A stretch of DNA of 64,000 bases from contig NZ_CP033932.1 of NCBI RefSeq assembly GCF_003815975.1, forward strand, positions 1,240,001 through 1,304,000. Reading direction: 5' to 3'. Shown in pieces: positions 8,697 to 16,851 of the stretch (positions are counted from its first letter, which is position 1; every line of letters starts with the position of its first letter). The DNA is from Chryseobacterium bernardetii. GTDB lineage: Bacteria > Bacteroidota > Bacteroidia > Flavobacteriales > Weeksellaceae. The notes below the pieces were generated by a model. It was not told the origin of the DNA, made no database searches, and was given only the letters and a program-made list of their open reading frames with translations. The position numbers and the translations under genes are program-made.

Positions 8697-9263
8697 TTAT
8701 TTTTTAAAACTTAATACTAACGGAATGGAAACTGTAGAAGATACCGGTTTCCCGTTCACTTCAGCAGGCTTCCATTTGCCTTTCTCCCTAATGCGGTAAA
8801 AAGCTGCCTCAATAAATGCATTTACATCTTCATTATTTCCTTTGGCCTGAGCTTCGAGAGCATTTCCTTTAGAGTCTATTATAAAACTTAATGTGGCTTT
8901 ATAAGAATCCGAAGCATAATTTAAGAAAGCAAGATCAACGGCTCCTTGCAATAACTTTTGAAACGCTGCTTTTCCAGCCTCATATTCCGCTTCTTTTGTC
9001 AGTTTAGTTTTTACAGGAGGGTCATTGGCTAGTACTTTCTTATCATCTTCAGAAATTTTCTCAAGAGCATTTTTATAGGATGTTATTTTGTCTTCCGTAA
9101 GAAGCCACTCTAGCTTAGTTCTCAGATCGTTAGGCTTAGGGTATTTGTTATACAATGCTTGTTTCTTTCTTTCATATTTGGAATCAGCCTTCTGGAAAGC
9201 AGATACCTGGGCATTTCCGAAAGCAAAAGATAATATGAAGGCTAATGCTAAGAGTTTTTTCAT
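8697..9263 (-). CDS. Secreted protein with a TonB C-terminal-like domain
   Basis: A 188-residue protein with a signal peptide (MKKLLALAFILSFAFGNAQ). The middle is helical and charged (residues about 25-95). The last 65 residues resemble the TonB C-terminal domain: ATLSFIIDSKGNALEAQAKG, then a helix and KWKPAEVNGKPVSSTVSIPL with a final strand. A normal TonB has an uncleaved N-terminal anchor and a proline-rich spanner; both are missing here, so it is unlikely to be a standard energy transducer. It starts 4 bases after the pepT stop on the same strand and is closed by a terminator, so the two genes form an operon. Function unknown. Confidence 0.72.
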   Translation of the reverse strand: MKKLLALAFILSFAFGNAQVSAFQKADSKYERKKQALYNKYPKPNDLRTKLEWLLTEDKITSYKNALEKISEDDKKVLANDPPVKTKLTKEAEYEAGKAAFQKLLQGAVDLAFLNYASDSYKATLSFIIDSKGNALEAQAKGNNEDVNAFIEAAFYRIREKGKWKPAEVNGKPVSSTVSIPLVLSFKK

Positions 9264-9267
9264 CTTA

Positions 9268-10515
9268 TTAAGCTTTTACAATATTAATAATTACTTCTGT
9301 AGCTTTTTCCATACTTTCCAACGCTACATATTCATAGGGACCGTGGAAGTTGATTCCTCCTGCGAAGATATTAGGACAAGGAAGTCCCATATAAGAAAGC
9401 TGGGCACCGTCTGTACCACCCCTGATAGCTTTGATCTTAGGTTCAATACCTGCCTCAGTCATTGCTTTGGCAGCAAGATCTACAATGTGCATTTTGCCTT
9501 CAAACTGCTGTTTCATGTTTCTGTATTGTTCCTTGATCTCCACTTCTGCTGTTCCTTCACCATGTTTTTGGTTAAATTCAGCTACTTTCTCTTCCAGGAA
9601 TCTCTTTCTTGCTTCAAACTTATCGGCATCGTGATCACGGATAATGTATTGGAGTTTTGCCTCAGAAATATCAGCCGTAATATCCATTAGATGGTAAAAT
9701 CCTTCAAAACCTTTAGTGGTTGCAGGTGTTTCATTAGCCGGTAAGATCTGAGCGAATTCAGCAGCCAGTAAAGCCGCATTAATCATTTTTCCATAAGCAT
9801 AACCGGGGTGTACGCTTAACCCGTGGATTTTCACTACCGCTCCGGCAGCGTTAAAGTTCTCGTATTCAAGCTCTCCAACTTCTCCGCCGTCCATTGTATA
9901 GGCCCATTCAGCACCGAATTTGGCAACATCAAACTTATGTGCACCTCTTCCGATTTCTTCATCAGGAGTAAATCCAACAGCAATTCGTCCGTGTTTAATT
10001 TCTGGATGAGCGATAAGATATTCTGCAGCGGTCACAATTTCTGCACAACCAGCCTTATCATCAGCCCCTAGAAGAGTATTGCCGTCCGTAGTAATTAATG
10101 TTTGCCCGATATATTTTTTTAGGCTTTCAAATCTTGAAGGAGATAAAGTGAACCCTGTAGTCTGGTTCAGTAATAGATCATTTCCGTCATAATTTTCCCA
10201 AACCTGAGGTTTTACATTTTCCCCGCTGAAGTCCGGCGAAGTATCATAATGAGAAATGAATCCAATCGTTGGTCTGTCATCATTTTCAAGGTTAGAAGGA
10301 ACATAGCCCATAATATAACCGTGCTCATCAATTGAAACATCTTCTAAACCGATAGTTTTCAGTTCTTCAGTAATGTAGTTGGCAATATCCCATTGACGGT
10401 CTGTAGAAGGAGTAGTCTCACTCTCAGCATCGCTGGTTGAATATATTTTTACATAACTAAGAAAACGGTTCAGTAATTTCTCTTTCCATAAAGGATTGAA
10501 TTCTATTGTACTCAT
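9268..10515 (-). CDS. pepT: Peptidase T (aminotripeptidase)
   Basis: PepT is a cytoplasmic dizinc M20B aminopeptidase that removes the N-terminal residue from tripeptides. The metal-ligand motifs appear in order: SHYDTSPDFSG (His and Asp), LLGADDKAGCAE (bridging Asp), FTPDEEIGRGA (general-base Glu and ligand Glu), YTMDGGEVGEL, and the late AIRGGTDGAQL and FAGGINFHGPYEYV containing the final His. The dimerisation lid lies between about residues 210 and 320. The start at 10515 (MSTIEFNPLWKEKLLNRF) is chosen because it matches the usual N-terminus; in-frame ATGs at 10527 and 10548 would add hydrophobic residues without homology. The gene is followed after 4 bases by a TonB-C protein. Confidence 0.94.
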   Translation of the reverse strand: MSTIEFNPLWKEKLLNRFLSYVKIYSTSDAESETTPSTDRQWDIANYITEELKTIGLEDVSIDEHGYIMGYVPSNLENDDRPTIGFISHYDTSPDFSGENVKPQVWENYDGNDLLLNQTTGFTLSPSRFESLKKYIGQTLITTDGNTLLGADDKAGCAEIVTAAEYLIAHPEIKHGRIAVGFTPDEEIGRGAHKFDVAKFGAEWAYTMDGGEVGELEYENFNAAGAVVKIHGLSVHPGYAYGKMINAALLAAEFAQILPANETPATTKGFEGFYHLMDITADISEAKLQYIIRDHDADKFEARKRFLEEKVAEFNQKHGEGTAEVEIKEQYRNMKQQFEGKMHIVDLAAKAMTEAGIEPKIKAIRGGTDGAQLSYMGLPCPNIFAGGINFHGPYEYVALESMEKATEVIINIVKA

Positions 10516-10677
10516 CAGATTTATCATAAATTTTAACAAAGTTAGCAAATTTGATGCTCAGAATACATTATTTGCGGCTGAATATCAGTTATTGAAATTA
10601 TAAATGGAATATAAAACTTTGGAAATCAAAATAATGTTAGATTTGTATGTACACTGTATCAAATAGTTTAGTTTTAT

Positions 10678-10685
10678 TATATTTG
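10678..10685 (+). promoter_or_regulatory. -7 element (TAnnTTTG) before the HMG-CoA lyase gene
   Basis: TATATTTG matches the Bacteroidota -7 consensus and ends 19 bases before the ATG at 10705, which would give a very short leader. No clear -33 TTG was found at the usual distance. Confidence 0.4.
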
Positions 10686-10704
10686 AGAAAATCAAAAAGT
10701 AAAA

Positions 10705-11553
10705 ATGTTTCTTACCGAATGTCCTAGAGACGCAATGCAGGGATGGGGAGAGTTTATCCCTACTGATAAAAAAATAGATTATATTAACTCCTTAATGGAT
10801 GTTGGTTTTGACGTATTGGACTGTCTGAGTTTTGTTTCCCCAAAAGCAATTCCGCAGATGGCAGACTCTGATGAAGTGGCTGAAAATATTGATAAATCAC
10901 GTTCTAAAACTAAAGTTTCTGCCATTATTGGAAACTACAGGGGAGCTGAAAAAGCATTAAAACATCAGTCTGTGGATATTCTGGGATTTCCTTTCTCTAT
11001 TTCTGAGACTTTTCAGCACAGAAATACCAATAAGAGCCAGGAAGAAGCTTTTGATGAGATCATTAAAATGCTTGAACTGGTAAAAAGTGAAGGAAAACAG
11101 CTGAATATTTATTTCTCAATGGCTTTTGGAAACCCGTATGGTGAAATGTGGAAGTGGGAAGATGTGGATCAATGGGCTCAAAGATTCTCGGATATCGGAG
11201 TGAAAGATATTCTTCTTTCTGATACAACAGGAGTGGCAACACCGGAAACTATCGCCCTTTTATTCGAAAAAATTCCTTCAAAATACCCTGAAATTAATTT
11301 CGGCGGACACTTTCATAACCGTTATGAAGAATCCTATTCAAAACTGAAAGCAGCTTATGACAAAGGTTGCAGAAGGTTTGACAGTGCCATCAAAGGAATA
11401 GGCGGATGTCCTATGGCTAAAGATGATCTGGTAGGTAATATGCCTACAGAACAGGTGATTAACTTTATGAGTGTTGAAAAAGCAGAGCATAAACTGAATC
11501 TTTTAAACTTTGAAAGTTCTTACAACAAAGCTAAGGATATTTTTCATTTTTAA
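10705..11553 (+). CDS. mvaB: Hydroxymethylglutaryl-CoA lyase
   Basis: This TIM-barrel enzyme cleaves 3-hydroxy-3-methylglutaryl-CoA to acetyl-CoA and acetoacetate, in leucine degradation. The 282-residue protein has TECPRDAMQGWGE at its start, the counterpart of the family motif G-P-R-D-G-L-Q; Arg and Asp are kept while G-L is A-M. FGGHFHNRYEES contains the metal-binding His-x-His pair, and the C-terminal loop IKGIGGCPMAKDD has the catalytic Cys235, the lyase signature. Citramalate or isopropylmalate synthases of the same superfamily lack that Cys loop. The start at 10705 leaves only four residues before the motif, which is short but no upstream ATG fits. The gene stands alone. Confidence 0.9.
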   Translation: MFLTECPRDAMQGWGEFIPTDKKIDYINSLMDVGFDVLDCLSFVSPKAIPQMADSDEVAENIDKSRSKTKVSAIIGNYRGAEKALKHQSVDILGFPFSISETFQHRNTNKSQEEAFDEIIKMLELVKSEGKQLNIYFSMAFGNPYGEMWKWEDVDQWAQRFSDIGVKDILLSDTTGVATPETIALLFEKIPSKYPEINFGGHFHNRYEESYSKLKAAYDKGCRRFDSAIKGIGGCPMAKDDLVGNMPTEQVINFMSVEKAEHKLNLLNFESSYNKAKDIFHF

Positions 11554-11659
11554 AATGGTTTAAATATCTCAGGTTTAGCAAATTATGAAGATAAGAAACC
11601 GGAAAATTAAGATTTGCAAAACCAGTGTGATCTGCGCGAAATCAAAAAATATTAATAGG

Positions 11660-11677
11660 AGCGGGCTTAAACCCGCT
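11660..11677. repeat. REP-like palindrome with a degenerate second copy
   Basis: AGCGGGCTTAAACCCGCT has a 6-bp perfect stem (AGCGGG/CCCGCT). A degenerate copy, AGCAGGCTTAGGCCC, follows at 11695-11709, and a related GCCCGCTTAAAACCC lies at 21519-21533. No T-tract follows either copy, so it is not a good terminator; a small repetitive extragenic element is the better fit. Confidence 0.45.
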
Positions 11678-11741
11678 TTACTATATTAAAATCAAGCAGG
11701 CTTAGGCCCAATTAAATAAATATTAACCCAAAATCATCACC

Positions 11742-12578
11742 ATGTCTCCAATCATTTCACCATCTGAATTAAAAAATATTTCTACAGAAAACCTTATCAT
11801 TCTTGATGCAAGGACAGGAAAAGATGCCATACAAAACTATCTTGAAAAGCATATTAAAGGAGCAAGATTTATTGATCTGGATAAAGATCTTGCTGAAATA
11901 GGTGAAAATGCAGCCTTTGGAGGAAGGCACCCGCTTCCGGCTCCGGAAAAATTTGCATACACAGTTTCCAATCTCGGGATCACTGAAAATTCCCATATTG
12001 TTATCTATGATGATAAGAATGGTTCAAATGCGGCCGCGAGAGCATGGTGGATGCTGAGATCATTCGGGTTTGAAAATGTACAGGTTCTTGATGGCGGAAT
12101 ACAGGCTGCGGAAAAGAGTAATATGGATTTTTCGTCAGGAGAAGAAGCATTTGGGAAGGCTCCATTGATTAAAAAAGAAAATTGGAAGCTACCTGTTTCA
12201 AATCTTGAAGAAGTTGAAAACGAATTAAAAAGCAACTCTTCTACAGTGATTGATGTAAGAGATGCTTACCGGTACAGAGGGGAATCTGAACCTATTGACC
12301 TGGTAGCCGGACATATTCCGGGAGCCATTAATATCCCTTTTTCTGAAAATCTGGATGAAGATGGGTTGTTCCTTAGTCCGGAAACTTTAAAAGAAAAATA
12401 TACCCAATTATTACAAAATAAACCTGAAAATTTGATTATTCACTGTGGTTCAGGAGTTACCGCATGTCATACTATTTTGGCATTAGCGCATGCAGGGTTT
12501 AAAATTCCTAATCTGTATGTAGGCTCATGGAGTGAATGGAGCAGGAGAGAGGGAAAAGAAATTGCAAAAGAACTATAA
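11742..12578 (+). CDS. sseA: Two-domain sulfurtransferase (3-mercaptopyruvate/thiosulfate type)
   Basis: A 278-residue tandem rhodanese. The N-terminal domain (about 1-135) is inactive and contributes to the fold (LIILDARTGKDA, ARFIDLDKDL, HPLPAPEKFAYTVSNLGI, IYDDKNGSNAARAWW). The C-terminal domain (about 150-278) has VIDVRDAYRYRGE, AGHIPGAINIPFSE and the active-site loop HCGSGVTACH with catalytic Cys235. The CGSGVTA loop is that of 3-mercaptopyruvate sulfurtransferases, whereas thiosulfate-preferring enzymes usually have CRKGVTA. It transfers sulfur from mercaptopyruvate to a thiol acceptor in the cytoplasm. It is a single gene followed by a strong bidirectional terminator. The residue-based preference for mercaptopyruvate is inferred. 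Confidence 0.9.
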   Translation: MSPIISPSELKNISTENLIILDARTGKDAIQNYLEKHIKGARFIDLDKDLAEIGENAAFGGRHPLPAPEKFAYTVSNLGITENSHIVIYDDKNGSNAAARAWWMLRSFGFENVQVLDGGIQAAEKSNMDFSSGEEAFGKAPLIKKENWKLPVSNLEEVENELKSNSSTVIDVRDAYRYRGESEPIDLVAGHIPGAINIPFSENLDEDGLFLSPETLKEKYTQLLQNKPENLIIHCGSGVTACHTILALAHAGFKIPNLYVGSWSEWSRREGKEIAKEL

Positions 12579-12602
12579 AATAATCCAGTCAGGATTTTAG
12601 TG

Positions 12603-12645
12603 ATACAAAGAAAGGATGTCATACGCTGACATCCTTTCTTTGTAT
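12603..12645. terminator. Strong bidirectional terminator, perfect 19-bp stem
   Basis: ATACAAAGAAAGGATGTCA pairs perfectly with its reverse complement at 12627-12645 around a 5-base loop (TACGC). It lies between the convergent sulfurtransferase and DUF59 genes. T-rich sequence follows on the plus strand; on the minus strand the tail is weaker. Confidence 0.85.
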
Positions 12646-12712
12646 TTCAAATTTCATATTACTTTACTCGGTTGTCGTAATATGCATTGTATTTGTATAG
12701 ACAATGCTTAAT

Positions 12713-13039
12713 TTATAGCATTCCCAATTCAAATTTCGCTTCTTCGCTCATCATATCCTTATTCCAGCTCGGTTCAAAGGTCAGTTCGAGGTCAACACTT
12801 TTTACATGTTCCACTTCGCCTACTTTATCCTTTACTTCCTGAGGCAGGGTTTCCGCTACAGGGCAGTTGGGAGTGGTAAGAGTCATTATAATTTTTACGT
12901 CAGCATCATCGGAGATCTGTACATCATAAATTAGCCCTAATTCGTAAATATCTACCGGAATTTCGGGATCATATACGGTTTTCAGCACGCTGATGATTTC
13001 TTCACCAATGTCTGCAATTTGATCGTCTGTAAATTTCAT
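12713..13039 (-). CDS. DUF59/MIP18-family Fe-S assembly protein (SufT/PaaD-like)
   Basis: A 108-residue single-domain protein of the MIP18 (DUF59) family, which helps mature Fe-S proteins. The N-terminal half has SVLKTVYDPEIPVDIYELGL with the conserved DPE(I/V)P and the GLI(Y) turn; the second half has TLTTPNCPVAETLP with conserved Cys59, then VDLELTFEPSWNKDMMSEE, the conserved W-x-x-(D/E)-x-(M/L)-(S/T) ending. In many Flavobacteria a gene of this type sits in the suf operon; here it instead follows a 3'-5' exonuclease gene with a 3-base gap, so the two are cotranscribed. The exact partner (SUF scaffold or target) cannot be named. Confidence 0.88.
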   Translation of the reverse strand: MKFTDDQIADIGEEIISVLKTVYDPEIPVDIYELGLIYDVQISDDADVKIIMTLTTPNCPVAETLPQEVKDKVGEVEHVKSVDLELTFEPSWNKDMMSEEAKFELGML

Positions 13040-13042
13040 TTT

Positions 13043-13744
13043 TTAATCTAAATTGATATTCCTTTTCAACAAATCTTCCTGACGCATGCGTCGGAAAATA
13101 TTTGCCAAAGTTAAGACATCTTTTTCACAATAGTCAACAATTCGCTGCAAGTCTTTTTCTATGTAGTAAATTGATGAAACCATTGAGCCGTCAATATCAT
13201 CCTTCGGAGTGGGAATACCAAAGACATGAGCCAATAATTCCAGTGATACAAAACTTTTATAATCTCCGAATTTCCATAGCTCCATAGTATCTATATGAGG
13301 AATTTCCCAGGGCTTTTTTCCAAACATCTGAAATGGTGCTGGAGGTTGCATCCCATTGATGAGGTATCTTCGTGCAATCCACGGGAAATCAAATTCTTTT
13401 CCGTTATGGGCGCATAGAATAACGTTGTATAATCTTGGGCTGTTGAAGATTTCTCCAAATTCCTGAAGCATCTTTTTTTCATCGTGCCCGGAGAAACTTT
13501 TGATCTTTAAGGTATCATTTTTTTCAACCATCCCGATGGTGATGCAGATGATTTTGCCGAATTCTGCCATAATTCCCGCACGCTCATAAAATTCTGCTGC
13601 CGAAACATCTTCCTTTCTCTGGAATTTTGTTTTTTTGTCCCAAAGGTGCTGTTCGGTTTCAGATAAATCATTCCAGGAGTCTGCCTGTGGAACAGTTTCA
13701 ATATCAAGGAATAAGACTTTTTCTAATGGAATATTTTGGATCAT
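13043..13744 (-). CDS. Predicted 3'-5' exonuclease, PolB-like DEDDy family
   Basis: A 233-residue ribonuclease-H-fold exonuclease similar to the proofreading domain of family B polymerases. The three Exo motifs are visible: Exo I VLFLDIETVP (Asp and Glu), Exo II in CAHNGKEFDFPWIARR (second Asp), and Exo III YCEKDVLTLANIFRRM with the Tyr-x3-Asp of the DEDDy subgroup. It probably removes 3' nucleotides from DNA or RNA in the cytoplasm. The start at 13744 (MIQNIPLEKV) is preferred to 13777 because the extra residues show no conserved pattern. The gene is followed after 3 bases by the DUF59 gene; the functional link is unclear, although several DNA repair nucleases elsewhere need Fe-S assembly. 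Confidence 0.85.
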   Translation of the reverse strand: MIQNIPLEKVLFLDIETVPQADSWNDLSETEQHLWDKKTKFQRKEDVSAAEFYERAGIMAEFGKIICITIGMVEKNDTLKIKSFSGHDEKKMLQEFGEIFNSPRLYNVILCAHNGKEFDFPWIARRYLINGMQPPAPFQMFGKKPWEIPHIDTMELWKFGDYKSFVSLELLAHVFGIPTPKDDIDGSMVSSIYYIEKDLQRIVDYCEKDVLTLANIFRRMRQEDLLKRNINLD

Positions 13745-13827
13745 TTTTTGCTTTTTTATAACTGAAATATATGACATAATAAATCAATTATCCAAAACGT
13801 TTTTTATTATACATCAAATTTATTCTT

Positions 13828-14598
13828 ATGAAAAAGTTATTCATTATGGGAAGTGGTATTTCATTATTATTTATGGCATCATGTAATGATTCAGAGGATA
13901 AGGGTACCGCTACAGTTAATGTAAGGCTCACGGATGGGCCTGCAGCTTATAGCGCTGTTAATATCGATATTCAAAAAATTGAAATCGGCGTTAACGGAGG
14001 TTGGGTTCCGCTTAACTTTCCTAAACCGGGCATTTATAACCTTCTTGATTTTAAAAACGGAGCAGACGTTGCCTTAGGACAGGCCACACTTCCTGAAGGA
14101 AATGTTTCCCAAATGAGAATGATCCTTGGCCCTAATAACAGCCTGGTTTCAAATGGAGTAACGTATCCGTTGCAGACGCCATCAGGTGAACAAAGCGGAT
14201 TAAGGTTTAACTGGCATCAGACTTTGGTGAGCAACGGAGCCTATAATGTATGGATAGATTTTGATGCCGGAAAATCTATTGTAAAAACAGGAAACGGGTC
14301 TTATATTTTAAAACCTGTAATCAGAACGTTTTCCGAACTGACAAACGGACAGATTAAAGGTTATGTACAGCCTCAGGCGGCAAAAGCTGTCGTACATGCT
14401 ATTACTGCAACAGATACTTTAGCGACTGCAATTCCTAACCCGGATGGGTTTTATATGTTTTCTGGGCTTCCGCAAGGAAATTATACGGTTTCTTATGATG
14501 CAGATAACAGCACCGGATATGTAGATGAGAATACAGGAAATGTATCAGTAGTTTTCGGACAGGTTACTAATCTGGGAACCAAAACATTACATCAGTAA
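13828..14598 (+). CDS. DUF4382-domain lipoprotein
   Basis: A 256-residue lipoprotein: MKKLFIMGSGISLLFMASC gives a lipobox (F-M-A-S-C) with Cys19. Residues about 28-170 match DUF4382: TATVNVRLTDGPAAYSAVNI, then VDIQKIEIGVNGGW, and a strand-rich region with LPEGNVSQMRMIL. The C-terminal 75 residues (GQIKGYVQPQAAKAVVHAIT, then DGFYMFSGLPQGNYTVSYDA) form a carboxypeptidase-regulatory-like beta sandwich (CarboxypepD_reg type). It is likely to sit on the periplasmic or outer face of the outer membrane. It is a single gene with a terminator, divergent from the exonuclease operon with an 80-base shared promoter region. Function unknown; members are often described only as putative adhesin-like lipoproteins. 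Confidence 0.82.
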   Translation: MKKLFIMGSGISLLFMASCNDSEDKGTATVNVRLTDGPAAYSAVNIDIQKIEIGVNGGWVPLNFPKPGIYNLLDFKNGADVALGQATLPEGNVSQMRMILGPNNSLVSNGVTYPLQTPSGEQSGLRFNWHQTLVSNGAYNVWIDFDAGKSIVKTGNGSYILKPVIRTFSELTNGQIKGYVQPQAAKAVVHAITATDTLATAIPNPDGFYMFSGLPQGNYTVSYDADNSTGYVDENTGNVSVVFGQVTNLGTKTLHQ

Positions 14599-14622
14599 TC
14601 CAATAATCAGTTAAATAATGGT

Positions 14623-14655
14623 AAACCTTATAGGAGCTCAGTGCCTATAAGGTTT
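14623..14655 (+). terminator. Terminator of the DUF4382 lipoprotein gene
   Basis: AAACCTTATAGG pairs perfectly with CCTATAAGGTTT (12 bp) around a 9-base loop and is followed by a run of T, just before the convergent csaA-like gene ends. Confidence 0.88.
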
Positions 14656-14666
14656 TTTTATGTGAA

Positions 14667-15014
14667 TTAACCCACCTGCATTCCGTTTTTTGTGGGTAAT
14701 GAAGGGGTTAAAAGAGTAACATCTTTTTTGTCTTCTCCATATAATCCTAAGACCAGGCATTCACTGAAGAAATTGGCAATCTGCTTTTTAGGGAAGTTAA
14801 CCACGGCTAAAATCTGTTTTCCTATCAATTCTTCTTTCTTATAGAGGGAAGTGATTTGCGCAGATGATTTTCTGATTCCAAGGTCGCCAAAGTCTATTTC
14901 CAATTGGTAGGATGGGTTTCTTGCTTTTTCAAAATCATTTACCGAAATAATTGTTCCGCATCTGATGTCTATTTTTTCAAAATCTGCCCAGGTTATGTCC
15001 GGTTTTATGTTCAT
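14667..15014 (-). CDS. csaA: CsaA-like tRNA-binding-domain protein
   Basis: A 115-residue protein consisting of one tRNA_bind (OB-fold) domain. ITWADFEKIDIRCGTIISV is the usual N-terminus, followed by NPSYQLEIDFGDLGIRKSSA, the central QITSLYKKEELIGKQILAVV and FPKKQIANFFSECLVLG, all CsaA signatures. The domain resembles the C-terminal part of MetRS/PheRS; stand-alone members bind tRNA or act as secretion-related chaperones. The gene overlaps the upstream HExxH-protein gene by 4 bases (ATGA), so they are translationally coupled. The symbol reflects homology only; chaperone function has not been shown in this group. Confidence 0.85.
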   Translation of the reverse strand: MNIKPDITWADFEKIDIRCGTIISVNDFEKARNPSYQLEIDFGDLGIRKSSAQITSLYKKEELIGKQILAVVNFPKKQIANFFSECLVLGLYGEDKKDVTLLTPSLPTKNGMQVG

Positions 15015-15520
15015 GGTAATGTACTAATTAAATGTTCTACTTCTGTTTTCTGTTCTGCATATTTTTGTTGTAATTCTGAACCTTCACCCATTCTTTTATA
15101 ATATTCCAGGGCTTTTCCGCCGAAGAATTTTTTATGAAAGTCGGAAACGTCAGGAACCTGTGGAAAGACTTTATGAAAAAGCATTTCATAGTAAGCCTGG
15201 AATTCTCTTTCATTTTTGTCTTCAATTACTTGTCCCGGCGCTTTTTGCCGTACATGAAGCATTTCGTGGGCTACCATGTTCAGAACAAGGTTCAGATCAA
15301 AATCAAATAAATTTCTGGGAATCATTACGGTTTGAGGCCCTCCAAGTTCTCCTTCTGCAGTAAGAAGCATCGAAGTAGGAGAAAGTTCCTCCCTGAATCC
15401 AAAACCTGCAAAATTCTCATGTTCCAGATTAAAAGAGTGAATTAAATATTTGGCTGCATCCAGAATCTGGTTATGTTCTTTATAAGCTTCAAGGTGTAAA
15501 TTAACCTGTTCAAAATTCAT
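15011..15520 (-). CDS. Putative HExxH zinc-metallopeptidase-like protein
   Basis: A 169-residue cytoplasmic protein without signal or TM segments. The only clear motif is NMVAHEMLHVRQKAP, a HExxH zinc site with His85, Glu86 and His89; NEREFQAYYEMLF downstream offers a candidate third ligand (the Glu/Asp of a gluzincin- or SprT-like arrangement). The flanking PRNLFDFDLNLVLNMV resembles minimal peptidases of Flavobacteria. The family cannot be named with confidence. It is the first gene of a two-gene unit, overlapping csaA by 4 bases. Whether it is active on peptides is unknown. Confidence 0.7.
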   Translation of the reverse strand: MNFEQVNLHLEAYKEHNQILDAAKYLIHSFNLEHENFAGFGFREELSPTSMLLTAEGELGGPQTVMIPRNLFDFDLNLVLNMVAHEMLHVRQKAPGQVIEDKNEREFQAYYEMLFHKVFPQVPDVSDFHKKFFGGKALEYYKRMGEGSELQQKYAEQKTEVEHLISTLP

Positions 15521-15630
15521 TTGGAATATGTTTTATAACAAATGTATTAAAATATTAAGAAATTAAAAGATTAATCAATAGCCCCTGATGAAAAGCTGAA
15601 CTTACTGTATAATCTGTTATATTAAAGTTA

Positions 15631-16560
15631 TTATTCCAGTTTTAATATTCTTTTCCAACGGTTTCCGTCAAATTCTAGAACATCTTTTCCACCAATAGAC
15701 CACATGATTCCATCGGCCGCAGATAAATGATAACAGGAGCCTGGTTCAATATCATTTCCAAAATCAATGGGAATCAATTCTTTATCTACTAATTTATACA
15801 CAGCATATAAACTTGAAACATAGATGGTATTATTAAATTCTATAATTCCCCAAAGGTCTTCATGCTCTGTTTCAATGACTTCCCATTGGTTTCCACGCCC
15901 TTTAATTATAATTCCGGCCATGCCACATCCATAGATAAGACCATCGCTGGCCGTTCTTATTTTTGTTAAATGATTTTTAATTCCTAGGTCTATTTTTCTG
16001 AATTGCTCACCATCATACCTCCAAAGATCACCTTCCCAACCAGCACAATATACTTCATCATCTGAAAACCCAGCTACAGACTCAAAACACTTGTCATATT
16101 TTTCTTCATTCTTTTCATAAACCTGTGCTGTTGTATCTAAACACTTCCATTGATTTTTATCGGTTCTCACATAAACCTGGCGACATGTGCCAACCGCATA
16201 AGCCTTACCGTCAATAGCATTTACTTCTCTTAGAGGACCTCTTTTTTGCGGACCACCATTTGCCGTGATTTCTTTTTCAGTTGTAATTTCTCCGCCTCCT
16301 GATGTTTCTATCTGCCCATATTCGCCAAGTCTGATGCATTTTTCTTCGGGATAATGTATTACTGCTTCTGAAACTACAACCCAGTTTAAGCGGTCACACC
16401 CCCAAACGCCCCTATCAATTTCTGTATCGTATGTATGTTTGTGGCCATCTTTTAACTGCTCATTATCAACTATTGAAAGGTAACATAAATCATTATAACG
16501 AACAATACCGGTTGTAATACTGCAACCTTCCATGGCTTTTGCAAAATCTTGTGTACTCAT
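15631..16560 (-). CDS. Uncharacterised beta-propeller-like protein
   Basis: I do not recognise a named family. The 309-residue protein has no signal peptide. It is rich in Trp, Tyr and Gly and built of short recurring strand blocks such as KAYAVGTCRQVYVRTDKNQW, EVYCAGWEGDLWRYDGEQF, LIYGCGMAGIIIKGRGNQW and IMWSIGGKDVLEFDGNRW, each a two-strand hairpin followed by a W-containing strand with about 45-55 residue spacing. That pattern suggests a six- or so-bladed propeller similar to YCF48/Kelch-type repeats. The N-terminal 40 residues (SITTGIVRYNDLCYLSIVD) may be another blade. The gene is isolated, with 290 bases of spacer upstream. Similar solitary propellers occur near polymorphic toxins as immunity-like genes, but no toxin is seen here. 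Confidence 0.6.
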   Translation of the reverse strand: MSTQDFAKAMEGCSITTGIVRYNDLCYLSIVDNEQLKDGHKHTYDTEIDRGVWGCDRLNWVVVSEAVIHYPEEKCIRLGEYGQIETSGGGEITTEKEITANGGPQKRGPLREVNAIDGKAYAVGTCRQVYVRTDKNQWKCLDTTAQVYEKNEEKYDKCFESVAGFSDDEVYCAGWEGDLWRYDGEQFRKIDLGIKNHLTKIRTASDGLIYGCGMAGIIIKGRGNQWEVIETEHEDLWGIIEFNNTIYVSSLYAVYKLVDKELIPIDFGNDIEPGSCYHLSAADGIMWSIGGKDVLEFDGNRWKRILKLE

Positions 16561-16851
16561 TAAAATCTGTAATTAAAGTGTTCATTTTTTTTACTCAATT
16601 ATAATATCTCTGATGTTAACAGGGCCTGTGCCTTTATTTTACCAGAGGTATTATCATTTTTCAAAAATGGTTATTTTATTTAGCAAAACTACGAAAAAGC
16701 AGAATGCTAAGTATCCTGGATAGTGTTTTAATGATTTGCTTTATATTCTAAATGTTAATTGTACCCACTTAAATAAAATCCGTATCTGATATAAAATCAT
16801 CATAACGGAAGTGAGAAAATAGAATAGTAGGCTATGAAGCCTGTTTGTTGT

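Noticed and set aside
9088..9690. 200-codon plus-strand ORF
   Set aside because: Antisense to both the TonB-C gene and pepT, spanning their junction; Ser/Phe/Cys-rich shadow sequence without a domain.
16829..16842. AGGCT/AGCCT hairpin after the HxlR gene
   Set aside because: Only 5 bp and no T-tract on the minus strand.
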